Part shown: piece after piece, positions 24,479 through 36,129 of the stretch | How positions within the stretch are numbered: the first letter of the stretch is position 1 | Layout: each line of letters opens with the position of its first letter | Origin: Lyophyllum atratum | Lineage: Eukaryota; Basidiomycota; Agaricomycetes; Agaricales; Lyophyllaceae | Direction: 5' to 3' | Length of the DNA: 64,000 bases | Assembly (NCBI GenBank): GCA_014905825.1 | Contig: JACGCN010000002.1 | Coordinates: 868,001 to 932,000 of the forward strand | Translations under genes and position numbers: made by a program | The notes under the pieces: generated by a model | The model's database searches: none | What the model was told of the DNA's origin: nothing | The model's input: the letters and a program-made list of their open reading frames with translations, nothing else

Positions 24479-26687
24479 ATGTCTGACGTGCGTTAATCCC
24501 CGCGTCCAAACAGATAAAACACTGACGTAGGTACAGGCCAACGCTCTGAAAGATCTCGGAAACAAGGCATTCGCCGCCAAAGACTACGACAAGGCGATCG
24601 ATCTCTTCTCGCAGGCCATTGCCAAAGACCCCTCGAATCACGTTCTGTACTCAAACAGATCTGCAGCGAAAGCTGGAAAGAAGGATTGGGAAGGTGCTCT
24701 CGCTGACGCGGAAGAGGTTCGTCCCTATTATCTTAGCGTCACATATATTTATTCAGCGAAAAGAAACTAGTGTATTAAGTTGAACCCGAAATGGGGAAAG
24801 GGTTGGGCACGTAAGGGTGCTGCATTGCATGGTGCAAGGAAGTACGATGAGGCGATCGCAGCCTACCAGAGTGGCTTGGCTGTTGAGGACAGCCCGGCGC
24901 TGAGGAAAGGGCTGCAGGAGGTTCAGGACGCGAAAGGTATGTGAAGAAGCGTCGGCGTCATCTCCATTTTTGCCAATCTGTCCCGCCGCAGCTTCCGAAG
25001 GGGGAGGCGCTTTTGGCAAGATGTTCTCTGACCCAAATCTTTTGGGCAAGCTCGCGTCCAACCCAAGAACGCAGAAACACTTGGCCGATCCTTCGTTCGT
25101 TCAAAAGGTGCGTAACTGTCCGTGATCCACGCCCTCTGCTGCTCAATATCTTCAAAGATTAAAATGTTCCAACAAAATCCTGGAATGGCTCAAAAGTAAG
25201 TTCCATCTCTTTGTGTTCTTGCTTCAATACTGAATTCTCGTCTGCAGTGCGTTCGAGGATCCTCGTATGATCGATGTTATGGGTGTAGCTATGGGTATTG
25301 ATATGCAAGGCTTCTCCCGTCCCGAAGGTTCCGATGAACTCCCGCCCGGTGTGAGCGCACAAACTCAATCACCGTCGGCCTCATCCTCCAAACCCGCGCC
25401 CGCACCCGCCCCTCCTGCTGAGGAGGATGTTGAGATGACGGAAGAGGACTCTGAGGAGGCCAATGCTAAGAAGGAGGCTCTGGCGGCTAAGCAGGCGGGA
25501 ACCGCAGGCCTATAAACAGAGGAACTTCGACGAGGCTGCGAAACAGTTCCAAAGGGCATGGGACCTTTGGCCAAAGGACGTGACATTCCTTACGAATCTT
25601 GGAGGTAAGCCCATCGCGTGCTTTGCCTCGACTTACGCTCATTCGGAGTTAGCTGTGTATTACGAGCAGGGCGATTACGATAAAGCCATCGAGACGTGCG
25701 AGAAGGCTATTGAGGAAGGCCGAGAAGTGATTGAATTAGTCTCTCCACTCAAGCAGCCATTGACCACCTGATTAGATCCGTGCAGACTACAAACTAATCG
25801 CCAAAGCCTACGGCCGTATTGGTTCGGCATATCTCCAAAAGGACGACCTCGATAAAGCGATCAAGAATTTCCAGAAGTCGCTCACAGAGCATCGTACGCC
25901 TGAGATCCTGAACAAGTTGCGCGAGGCCGAGCGCTACGAAAGCCGACGCAGAACGTCCTTGCGTACCTTGACCCTGCGAAGAGTGCTCAGGCCCGCGAAG
26001 AGGGCAACGCGCAATTCAAGGCGGGCGACTTCGTTAGTGCAGTGAAGTCGTACACAGAGAGTATCAAGCGAGACCCCACTGATGCACGTGGGTATAACAA
26101 TCGCGCAGCGGCTTACATGAAGCTCGTCGCTCTTCCCGAGGCACTCAAGGACGTCAATGAAGCGATCAAGACCGACCCCAAATTTGGTGAGCGATCTCCT
26201 TCCAGGTTATGATCTTCGAGCTCCATTATACTGACCTCTTTGCAACGATTCAACAGTCAAGGCTTATATCCGCAAATCGAACGTCCTCTTCGCAATGCGG
26301 GACTACGACAAAGCCCTCGAGGCTATCCAGCAAGCGCGGGAGGTCGACACGGAGCTCAAGCACACGGCTGAGATTAACCAGCAAGAGATGAAGTGCCAGC
26401 AAGCCCTCTACAGCCAGCGCGGCGAGGAATCGCAAGAAGAGACGCTGGAGCGTGCAATGCGTGATCCTGAAGTGGCTGTATGTGACCTCGCCAGGTTTAG
26501 ATGCCACGCATCCGCAGGCTAATACTTCTTCTCGATATAGGGAATCATGAATGACCCGATCATGCAGCAAATTCTCCAGCAAGCTCAGTCCAACCCTGGA
26601 GCCCTCCAGGATCACATGAAGAACCCGGTGGTCAGGGAGAAAATCCAAAAGTTGATCAATGCTGGTATCATTAGGACTGGCAGATAA
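24479..26687 (+). CDS. STI1: Hsp70/Hsp90-organising co-chaperone Sti1 (Hop)
   Basis: This adaptor uses TPR domains to hand client proteins from Hsp70 to Hsp90 in the cytosol. Exons are read as 24479-24487 (only MSD), 24537-24716, 24771-24936, 24992-25107, 25158-25195, 25248-25604, 25653-25726, 25776-26186, 26257-26477 and 26541-26687. The order matches the family: TPR1 (ALKDLGNKAFAAKDYDKAI), a DP1 region (MFSDPNLLGKLASNP), a Pro/Ala/Glu-rich linker, TPR2A (AYKQRNFDEAAKQF), TPR2B (AREEGNAQFKAGDF) and DP2 ending in KLINAGIIRTGR, the usual C-terminus. Three extra bases break the frame: near 25505 (before AYKQRNF), at about 25935 and at about 25957 (within EAERTKADAERLAYLDP). All splice sites are intact and both flanks of every break are conserved, so a working gene with assembly insertions is the likeliest reading. 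Confidence 0.9.
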
Positions 26688-27019
26688 AGGAGTGGGTTTG
26701 GGTTTTCGTTGCTTTGCGTTGCGCTCTTGTTTCGGTCCCTTGATATGCAATGTGCAAGATGTAGGATACAATTTAAATCGACTAGACACAATCTCATACA
26801 CTAACCAATGTAATTTGTGAGGACGTTTCGCATTTTCGAGGGTCTGCTTCCACACACATTGTGACGACGTGATGCGATGGACGCATCCGCTTAAAACGGC
26901 CAAACGTGCGGCATGTTCCAGAAAAGATTCATTCAATAATAGAACATGGTGCCGCGTCGTGCCATGGTTATCCGGCGGCAGAGGCAAATTAAAGCACGAA
27001 GCAGTGCGACCCGCTCATC
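26688..27019. other. convergent 3' intergenic
   Basis: About 330 bases lie between the ends of STI1 (+) and the AP-3 mu gene (-). Nothing beyond untranslated ends is visible. Confidence 0.5.
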
Positions 27020-28947
27020 TCAACTCATCTCACCATCTCCATTCCACGTTCCCGACGGACCGGCCTCGCACACCTTGTATGGCTTATACACTTCCCCCGT
27101 CACCTTTAGCTGTTCAACCTTGAGAGCAGAAAACGTGTGCGACTGAATCTCGAAACGGATCTGCAGCGCGTGAGAGGGGCGAGGCCGAAGTACCCTGTTT
27201 CGTCAACATCAGCAAGGGTCCTTCAGGCATAGCAATGCACGATACGCGATAGGGAAGGGAATAAATCTTACGATGTGGTGAATGACCCACGTAGGGTCCA
27301 CGAGCTGGATGGCGAGACGGCGGGGATCTCCCAGCGCAGGATCTAGATTGAGTAGAAACAGGAGTACATCAGGATTGAAGGTGCAAAAAATGTGTTCAGG
27401 GTCACACACCTTCTTGTTGGAATCGAACGCCCATGATGCCCCTACACCTTCCATACCTCTACCGTACCGGTCTGCCGCACCTCCTCGAGCGGCAACGCAT
27501 TTGATCCCGCCGGCACCCTCACCTAGGTTTATCTCGGCAACAAGGTGTTCGATGTCTCGCGTCGTGAGCCGCGACGTGAGAGTTATGTTGAAAGCCCCTG
27601 AAACCGAAAGGTAGGCTCGATACAGGCTTGGATGGAAGGCGAGCAGCCATTCACCCACCTCCATTATCCTCAAGGTCGACAGCCGTTTTGAGTGTAAAGG
27701 GAACAGGTACATTATCCCTTGCCATATTCAAAACGGGAGCAGTAGGTGTGGCAGGATTTACGAAGCGAGAGGAGTTAGTGGCAGGGTTGGGAGCATAACG
27801 ATATTCCCCCAGAACAAATCGGCCGTCTGGGGGAACGAAGGAGAGCAATTTGGATTCCTTCCAGCGTTTTAGTCTGCCGCCCTGGATCAGTCAAGGAGGT
27901 AGAAATTGGGTAAACATGGTGTACCTAACGCAGGGATGGAAAGCACAATCCGTAAGGACTTGCGGATTCGTGAATGATAACTGACAATCCGGGGTACCTG
28001 TAAAACACATCAGTCTTGAGAATGGCCAAAATGTAAACTCATGAATACCTGACAACTTAGAATTCGTCTCGATTTTTCCGCGCACGGTGCTGGAAAGCGT
28101 AGTACCATGTCTACACCAATGATGTCAGAAGGTTTAGGATTGATTGATGATAAGCAGGAAAGCGAACTTGTTGACGATAGCCTTGAGCTCTTCTACCATA
28201 TCGAAATAGATCTCGTTGCTCGCGTATCGTACACCAGCTTTTCTCCATGGTATTGGCGAGGAAAAGGGCCCGCTTCCGAGTCCAGAGCCCGAATTGATAG
28301 TAGTGGTGATATTTGCGCCGGCGACATTCAGTAGCTTGTTTAGCAGTGAAGGCGGCAGAACGATATCACGGAGTGCGTTCGAAGACGTTGTAAGGGGATG
28401 GCCTCCAGAGTCTAAGGTTTCTTCCAGAAGCTGAGCAAAGTTAGTGCGAGGGGTCGATCATAACAAACGGATGAATGCTCACCTGGTAGACTACATCGAA
28501 GTTCTCCTTCAATGTCGCGGCAGATACATTGCCGAAGTATTCATTCAGGATGTCAACGAATGTCTGAATGAACGCAAACGCAAATAGAGGGTCCACTATT
28601 CGATTCAGGATGAGTTATGCCGCGCGGGTCAGATTGTTCTTGAGACAAACCATCACCACTAACCGGACACAGAATTCTTATATCGCCGCTTTGGGCATGG
28701 CAGCAGGCTGTGGCAGTGGATGTGTTATAAGGGGCCACGTAAAGGACAGGATCGACAGAGCCGGGGGACTTCACGAGGGCATTGTTGAGCGCGTCGATAT
28801 GTAACAGAGGGTACGATGGGGATGTTGACCGGAAACCTGACTGAATTATGGGACGACTTCGCGCGCCTGTTAGTATGACATGAAAAGCAAGGATAGAGCT
28901 GGAACGGACCCAGTATTGTCCAGTATTATCAGACCGTCGATGGCCAT
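27020..28947 (-). CDS. APM3: AP-3 adaptor complex medium (mu) subunit
   Basis: This is the cargo-binding mu chain of the AP-3 coat, which sorts proteins from the Golgi or endosomes to the vacuole. Exons on the minus strand are read as 28910-28947, 28657-28856, 28483-28595, 28168-28430, 28049-28110, 27925-27997, 27659-27873, 27410-27597, 27272-27342 and 27020-27194, about 465 residues. The N-terminal longin-like part shows MAIDGLIILDNTGRPIIQSG and VDPLFAFAFIQTFVDIL. The mu homology domain shows VRGKIETNSKLSGTPD, DCAFHPCVRLKRW, LSFVPPDGRFVLGEYRY and RPSHALQIRFEIQSHTF. Near 27078 one base seems to be missing: with it, the end would read YKPYKGVRG and finish in the usual short basic-aromatic tail. 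As given, the frame closes at 27020. This is the first of four minus-strand genes in a row. Confidence 0.87.
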
Positions 28948-29099
28948 GAAGGAGAGAGAAGGCCTGGCCTATTTGTGTGTGTATGCTTAGTGCCGCGAAA
29001 CCGTACATATCACTATCGCTATCATCATCCTCCTGAGCTATTCCGCATCGGAGGTAGACATGATCATATTAAACCCAGTAAGAATGTCCTAACTAGTAA

Positions 29100-30443
29100 C
29101 TATTGCCCAGGGGAAGCCCACGACCAATCCAAAAAACCCAATTTCCTATAAATGTCCTGAACAGTGTCCTCAGCTTCCTTCCTATCCTCGCTCTCCCCAC
29201 CTTGAAATTCCCTCCATACTCTAACACACTCATGAACCTCCTGGGGTGTGCTGAAGCCGGCCACCAAGGGCACATCCCTTCCTGTGTTTCGTATGGCGAA
29301 TCCAAGAGCAAGGTTGGGTAGACCCCTCGGCCATACATCGAACGACTGTTTAACCTGCTGCAGATAGTTCTGCCGGTGCAGGATGCCAGGCAGGAGGCGA
29401 TGCTGTCAAAAGACCCATGCTGAAAGGTGATGCTGCGAGCAGTTGACCGACCTGTGCTCGCTGCTGCAATTGTGGCGCGTACTGCAAGAACGTGCTGTTC
29501 TGAAGTGATAAATGAGAATAAGATAAAATAACATCAATCGGCCTATATGGCGGAGTATGTAAGATGAGCAACGCCAGGCGAAGGAGCGTAGGAAGAGGGT
29601 AACCTGCGCTCAACCCCGTCAGTCAATCGATCATGATGAGCCGAGGAAAGACGCAGACCAGTTATCCCAACATGCTTGATCACACCTTCCTCTTGAAGTT
29701 TCCGCAGCTCTGCGAAAGCGTCAAGCACCTTCTGATCGCCGTCACCTCTGATCTTGCCCTCATCTCCCTCTGCCAACCCATACGCGGCACTATCTTCCGC
29801 TAATGCGGAGAGATTGCTCCCAGTCGGCCTGGATGCAACAGGGGTGCACACGAATTCGACATCGTGGAGATAGACGACATCGAAGTAGTCGGTTTGAAGG
29901 CGTGCCAGGCTGTTTCGTACGCTGTCCCGTATCCGGGAGGGTGAATAGTCGAAGTCCGATTGACCGAATCGACCACATTTGGTCATCTAGGAGCGAAATA
30001 TTCAATGAGTACATCAGCTGTTGCTACACACAACGACCACTCACCAATTTGTACGATGACCGCGGAAACTCATCCTTCAATGTCTGAAGTGCTTTCCCCA
30101 GAATGATCTCGGACGGGCCATAATAGACCGATGTATCGAATGCTCGTATGCCGTATCTGACGCGACGGGGAAAATTCTTGCTATACGCTTTGAGTACTGA
30201 ACTATTAGGGCATACCGAAGTGCGAGCCTGATCGTTCGCTCCGGAGCCGTGGTCTTGAGGTGATCATCTGGGTTATAAGAGTTGGAGAAGGTTCCTGCCC
30301 CGAAAACAATCGTTGGCAATTTCAGTGGACCCTCAAGGACGCTCTATGATTAGACGGTTAGTTTTATTGCACGCAAATAGCAGTGGCGGGAAACGAACGA
30401 CGAGGGCACCTGGCACAGGAACGTCGTCGTCAACACTGGCCAT
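29100..30443 (-). CDS. Aldo/keto reductase (D-arabinose dehydrogenase-like)
   Basis: This is an NAD(P)-dependent oxidoreductase with the AKR TIM-barrel fold, closest in pattern to yeast Ara2-type sugar dehydrogenases. Exons on the minus strand are read as 30402-30443, 30216-30343, 30045-30156, 29659-29986 and 29100-29603. The catalytic tetrad is visible: Asp and Tyr in AFDTSVYYGPSE, Lys in MTKCGRFG, and His in VVYLHDVEF. Other landmarks are LPTIVFGAGTFSN at the N-terminus, EEGVIKHVGITGYPLP, and the cofactor-end segment LPNLALGFAIRNTGRDVPLV. An acidic, low-complexity insertion follows the His strand. One extra G near 29354 breaks the frame between PAELSAA and VKQSFDVWPRG. Substrate cannot be fixed from sequence. 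The gene starts 152 bases beyond the AP-3 mu start codon, on the same strand. Confidence 0.85.
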
Positions 30444-30674
30444 CGATGGGCAGGAGAGGGATCGCCTACGATAAAACTGGATCAAGTAGTCTGGATCAAG
30501 TCAGAGGGACCGGACCGTCGTTGACCGTGAGTCGTGACAAACACATGAGTACGTGACTTCACATAAGAGCGAAATAGATACGGGGCTTGGCCGATGTGCG
30601 CGCAAGCTAAAGTGTAATATTTCACGAACATGGATACAGACAAAATAAGGAAAAAAAGTCTTTCATTCCAGCCT

Positions 30675-31150
30675 CTATAGCTTCTCTCGTGACCAGCTGC
30701 AAAAACAACGTCGGCGTTAGCACCCGTCTTCCGAGAAAAGGCGTAGTGTTGCGAACCTCTTGTCAAACTTCTGGTTTACTGACAACATCTTGGTTTGATC
30801 GCCAGGCTGAACAGAATTCCAGGGGGTGGGGTTGCTTTTCGTCCAGACAACTACAGAAAGAGTGAACAATGAAGCTCGGACAACACATTAGGCTCTATAC
30901 ACTCACCATGGGGGCCCATAGCCAGACGATATGTGTACCAGCCAGCACCTAGAACAACACCACCAATAATTGCGTACCTACGAACAGGTCAGCTCCGGAG
31001 TTCATGGCCATGTCACAATCCCCTGCTCACATTGGAATGGCCTGCAGGGCACGATCAGACGAGAATAGGCCAAGCGTCGCGTGAAATACACACCTCAATG
31101 GCAAACCAATTTTTCATGAGATTGGAACGCATGCGTGGGGGAGGCGACAT
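30675..31150 (-). CDS. B12D/MLRQ (NDUFA4-like) mitochondrial inner-membrane protein
   Basis: This small mitochondrial protein of the B12D family is related to the NDUFA4/MLRQ subunit found with respiratory complexes I and IV. Exons on the minus strand are read as 31094-31150, 31031-31041 (11-base microexon), 30907-30977, 30757-30850 and 30675-30696, giving 84 residues with all phases consistent. The protein shows NLMKNWFAIEAIPMYAI, then one membrane helix (about IIGGVVLGAGWYTYRLA) and the conserved tail VVWTKSNPTPWNSVQPG, ending in SVNQKFDKSWSREKL. Size and order fit the family. No frame correction is needed. The microexon codes for part of the AIPMY motif and would be missed by most predictors. 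Confidence 0.85.
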
Positions 31151-32097
31151 CTTGTTGAACTGAGTGGATTACGGAGTATTACCCTGGCATGTCCAAGGTC
31201 ACTTTTGCAATGAAGCTACATTCCCACGCTCAACGGACAATTCCGGAGCACCACATCAACTTGGAATGATCAAATCGTTCGCAACCTTTGACAATGCACA
31301 AATAACGCGTGTATATGACAAAACTAAAGCTCGTGGAAGTCATGTACAAATACATAAGACACCAGGAGAGCGTCAAGCCTCCCAGATAAAGATAGTTTGC
31401 GGCAAATGCACGCAGACTTCTTCGAGGGCAGAACGGAAGTGGTAGGAGGGGGGATGTGATATATATGACAGGATGGGAAGGGAAGAGGGAAAAGGCACAA
31501 AGTCTGCGCGCAGGTGGAAGGGGCATAATGATAGAGTGCATAGGAGGCGTAGACGTAAAGCATGATGTGTGTGAGGATTTCAGTCGGAAATGGCAACAAA
31601 GCAAGTTCATGTACAAAAAAGACAAGTCCAAGAAGGAACAGAGGGGGACATGCAATACAACGAAGTAACGAGGATAACAACGTCTGTGAGCGTGGGAGAG
31701 ATCAGCTAAATGAAGTAAGTGTATAAGTGGATAGTCTGTGATTGACCCAGAAATCGACTGACCTCATAGAGAGACCTCCCCGTCATCGCAGTTATTGCAC
31801 AAAACCGAGACAGAAGTCCTCATTTTCATCGCGCCTTCGCGCTCCAGGCGGCTCCGTAGTTTCTCCAGCTGCTTCTCCTTCGACACAAAGCCCCTCTTCA
31901 AAGGTGCAGTCCGGAGTGCAGGCTCCCTCCGCGCGACAACACCGTCGGACTTGAGCGCACTCTCGACGCAAGAATATGACGAGGCAGGCGCATCGCTGCG
32001 CTGTGACCATGAAATAGGAATGAAGTTCGTGAGCGTCTGCAAAGAGACCCGGGAAGAAAAGGGCGACATGATCGAGAATGCCGATGATGACCATGCT
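31151..32097. other. intergenic
   Basis: About 950 bases between the B12D-type gene start and the stop of the next minus-strand gene. Hydrophobic minus-strand frames at 31230-31680 have no family signature. The left part should contain the B12D promoter and the right part the 3' untranslated end of the coiled-coil gene. Confidence 0.4.
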
Positions 32098-35000
32098 TCA
32101 GGTGAGGGAGCGACGGACTGAGTACTGCGAAGAAGGAAGATTGCGGTCTTGAACAGGATAAGGGTATGCTTGTGTGGGGGTAGTAGCGGAACCGGATATA
32201 TTGGTAGGTATGTTGAAGTGGTCCGATAAATCAACGCTCTTCATTTCCGAGTGCGCGCTAGGGGCGGGCGCTGCGTGTAAGTCAGAGGATCTACGAACAG
32301 AACGCGCGTTCATGACAGCGTTCACTAAAGAGCAGAGGCAAAATCAGTAATACGTACGCATGGTAGATATTTGAGGGGCAAATGTCGAACCATGTGGGGC
32401 GCCTGAAGGAACATTTTGGCTCTTCGCGTTGTTGTTCGCCAACATCAGCGGTTTTCGCTGCGCTTGCGGGATGAATGTTGCACTGGGCGATGCAGCCTTG
32501 GGCTTGGCAGTGGTAGTGGTACTTCGCAGAGGGGAGGGCGAAGAGATGGGTTGTGGGATGAACGAAGGCATTGCGCCTCCACGTTTATTGGGAGGCGTGA
32601 CAAATGCATTGGATGAGTAATTTGAGGCTGACACTACGCGGGTCGCTGCAGATCTTGGGGGCGTAGAGGTCGTCATGTCGGTAAAAGAGAACGAAGGCTT
32701 GAAAGTTGTGGAACGGGGTATTGAAGAAGGCGAGGGCGCTCGGTGCTCAGTGTGGCGAGGATGTGAGGAAGGAGGCGTAATCATGCCTGCTGCAGCGATA
32801 ACGACGTCCTTGACCTCCGTAGCAGGCTCAGAAACAAGGGGCCTGCCAAAGTTGAAGGGCTTCGAAGCCGGTGGCGCTGAAAACACGGTCTTTTCTGTGG
32901 CTTCTTCCATAGACTCATAAGCAAGAGGCCTGCCAAAGTTGAATGGGATAGAATCCTCGTCATGGTCTTCGTCAAAGAGGTCATTAGTAGGAATGGACGG
33001 CTTGGCAGGTGACGGTGACGGCGAGCGCTGCGAGTCGAAGCTCTCGCCCTCATCAGCCTCAGGCGGCGTGAAAATGATCTGAATACCACCAGCCTGACCG
33101 AACATATCCTCATCATCCTCGTCCTCATCAACCTCAGACGTCGAGCCTTCCTCCTCGACTTCCTCGTGAACGACATCGAGACCCTTGGGCAATCCAAGTT
33201 CCACGCTAGCACCGAGGGGGAAGAAGAACGGCGCGTCCTCATCAGTCACCTCCATACTTGAATCCGCTGGCAAAGAGGCCTTTGCTCTTCTCATACGAAT
33301 AGGCAGAGGGCGAATGTGGCGTAGAGTCACTGCTATCTGAGTTGTCGTCCTGGAGGCAACCGAAGAAGCGATCGACTTCAGGCTCCTGTTGCACTGCCTG
33401 GGTTCGGGAGCTGGCCCCCTCTAGGAAATGTCCAGGTCTTAGAGAGGGAAGCCCTGGGGGCGTGTGTAGGCCGAGGGGCATGGACCGCAGGAGGGAATGT
33501 GGCGCGAGAATTGCCACCATTGGGAGTGACAGAAGCAGGCACATCAGCTTGCAGGTGGGAGACGGATCTGGGGAAGTCATCCTCAGAGTCAAACGACGAT
33601 GACGAGTGGAAGCTAATATCCGATTCCTCTTCATCCTCATAACCGGCAAGACCATTGTCCTCCTCTGAGAACACGTCTTCATCGTCCTCCTCAACAGCCT
33701 TGAGCGAGAAATTGAATTTCGGGCTGCTATCGAACGAGTCCTCGACATCGGTGATGGAGCTCTCGGAGTCAACGGAGGTGAAACCACGGCCTCGCTTCAC
33801 AAGGACCAACGGTGCGAGAACGTGGCTCTGGAGTTCGGGGGGTTGGAGTCTTAGGCTCATGGTTGAAGACGGAAGCCTCCTGTTTCATTCTCTTCTCCTC
33901 AGACAACTCCTGCCTGACCCTTTCCAGTTCTTCCTCAAGGGAGACAAGACGTGCCTTCATCTCACTGTTCTCCGTCTTGAGCGCCTTCGCCTCCTCTTCC
34001 AGCGCCAAAACGGTTTTATCAACACCCGCAAGCTTCCGCTCGAGCGTCGTCTTTTCAACCTCCAACAAGCCCGACACAGAGCGCGCAACCCACGCTTCCC
34101 TCCTCTCGCTCTCCACCCTGCCAGCCACAACACTCAGCTGCTTCTCCAAATCCCCACGCGGGTCCTCCATCCATCGACATCCCGCTTCAAGTCGTCACGC
34201 TCCGCCTTCAAGTCCGCCACAAGCCTGAGCATCTCATCGCTCGGCTCTCCGCTGCCGTACTCGCTCGAGTAAGAGAAGTCCGAGGCTATGGACACCGGCC
34301 TCGAGCTCCCATTCGCGGAGAGGCCACCCGACGACATCCTCCGCACGGTCAACGCACGCTCCAGGTCCGTGATGCGTGCTAGGAGTGCGTTGTGTGACTT
34401 GAACAGGAAGTGCTGCTCACTCACGCTGAGGGGCCTCGACTGCGTCGGGTTGTTCGGAAAAGAGTCCTCGTCACCGCTGGCGCTGCTGGAGCCGCTGCTC
34501 CGGCGGCGAAGCGCGTCCGGAATTGACATGGAGTAGCGGCGGTCAAAGATACCGGCGTCATCTCAGGAGTAGGAAGACCTGCGAAGTTCATGGCAACTCC
34601 GTTGCTCGACGACGAGGACGAGGACGACTTATAAGAGATGCTGCTTCGTCGATTGCCCTTGCCTATCCTCAGAGGAACAAGAAGCAGGGTTGGGCTCTCG
34701 GATGAGAAGTTGAGATTCAACGAGAGGCGATGGGGTACTGGCGAAGGAGAGGTGGACTGGCGTGTGTTCATAATGTTCGTAGCATCGTCACTGGGGACGA
34801 GGGCGAGGGACTTGAGACCAATGCGGGGACTGGGAGTAAGTGAAGGGGTGGGAAGTCCGGAAACCGTGCTGACAAGATTCTCAGGGTGTCAGCGATAATG
34901 GTCGGAGATTCAGACCTGCAGGGCGTGGGCGAGCGGGCGTTGCTTTCGTAACTGCGAGGGCGGGCGTGATCGGGGAAGCAAGTGCCGCAGGTTCCACGAT

Positions 35001-35526
35001 CGTTTCTGCCTCATGTGTTGCTGCAACATCGTCGTCCTCTTCCTCCTCCTCAACCAAGGTATGCAGTTGATCCTTGGAGGAAGAGGAAGCTCCCAGAAGC
35101 TTGAAAGAGTCGCGCTTGTTCGCCATCAGCGTGTTAATGCTCGGACCATAACTCGGGACAGTGTTCTGTGGCTGAGAAGACTTGGTTGCTACTGGCAATA
35201 CGTTTGAGCAAAGAATCACGAGGAGAAGATTAATATAATGACTCACCAAAATCATACATCATCTTCTCCATGATGGGGGTTGACAGTTCAGGGATTTCGA
35301 CCTTGGAGAATGCCACGTCTGGTTTACCCTCGAGCGCCCAAAGGGCTCGACGACGGATGGAATCCTTTTCGCCCAAATTGATGTTGTCTTCCGAAATGGA
35401 CGGAGGCAGGTCAGGGATGGACACACCCATCATCTCGGCGGATTCAATGCGGGTAGAAACAGACGAGCGGCGCCTATGATGAGAATTGTGCTTAGACGGC
35501 GGAGCTGGGTTGATCGGGGTGGACAT
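32098..35526 (-). CDS. Large Ser-rich coiled-coil protein of unknown function
   Basis: The function is unknown; I believe it is conserved among mushrooms. Exons on the minus strand are read as 35247-35526, 32358-35191 and 32098-32324. The N-terminus is basic (NSHHRRRSSVSTRIESAE) and followed by an ordered segment RRRALWALEGKPDVAFSKVE. Then come long Ser/Pro/Thr-rich stretches, a predicted coiled coil (around VSEQHFLFKSHNALLARIT and LVSLEEELERVRQELSEEK), a very acidic part, and two copies of the motif PFNFGRPL about 30 residues apart. The C-terminus ends near LPSSQYSVRRSLT. At least six one-base corrections are needed, near 34882, 34555, 34156, 33815, 33418 and 33242. Five of them sit at runs of identical bases or join clearly continuous sequence. 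The low-complexity composition suggests a scaffold or regulatory protein. A 603-base region separates its start from the divergent isochorismatase gene. Confidence 0.7.
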
Positions 35527-36129
35527 GTCGGCAGCGTTCGTAGACTTGGACGAGATGGAAAAGGGGAGGGAAAAAGCTGAAGAAGAAGTGGAGGCGTTAC
35601 GAGAGTGAGAGCGGACATGGGAGTGTTTTTGAGCAATGCTAGAAGGAAGGCCTTTGCCGAGTTTGAACGAATCGAACTGGGGAGCGAATGAGATAAAATA
35701 TCTGCCGAACTATAAGATAAGCGTACCCTGTTTTTAGCAGCAACCTCATCTCTGGTGTTGTCGATAGCAGCTCCGTGTTCCATGATAGTGACTTTTAGTG
35801 AACAAAAAAAAGAAAGATTGATCCTGGTGGGAGTGAAATAAAAAGGAAAGGAAGTGCCAATGAGTGGCGAGTGGGAGTGGGAGGTCACAGAGCGACGGTG
35901 GGGGCAGAGCTAGCCACTGGGGGGAACGACGACGGTCAACTCTGATGATGGTAGGAACACAGAAACCAACAGCACGTGTCTTTCCATTTCTGATGCTACT
36001 CATCTCTCCCAACTTGCCAAGCACCCACGCGCTGTCAACTCCGTGAACCCACAGGAATAACCGCACGACTACTTATCTCGTCGAGCACCATGCTGAGCTC
36101 CAGAATCACGTCCTCCACCGTCTTCAGCC
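35527..36129. promoter_or_regulatory. shared divergent upstream region
   Basis: This 603-base stretch lies between the start of the coiled-coil gene (-) and the first isochorismatase gene (+), so it must hold both promoters. No TATA box or clear operator stands out. Confidence 0.45.

Noticed and set aside
31230..31680. Hydrophobic minus-strand ORFs as a membrane protein gene
   Set aside because: Composition follows a T/C-rich strand; no start context, introns or conserved motifs.
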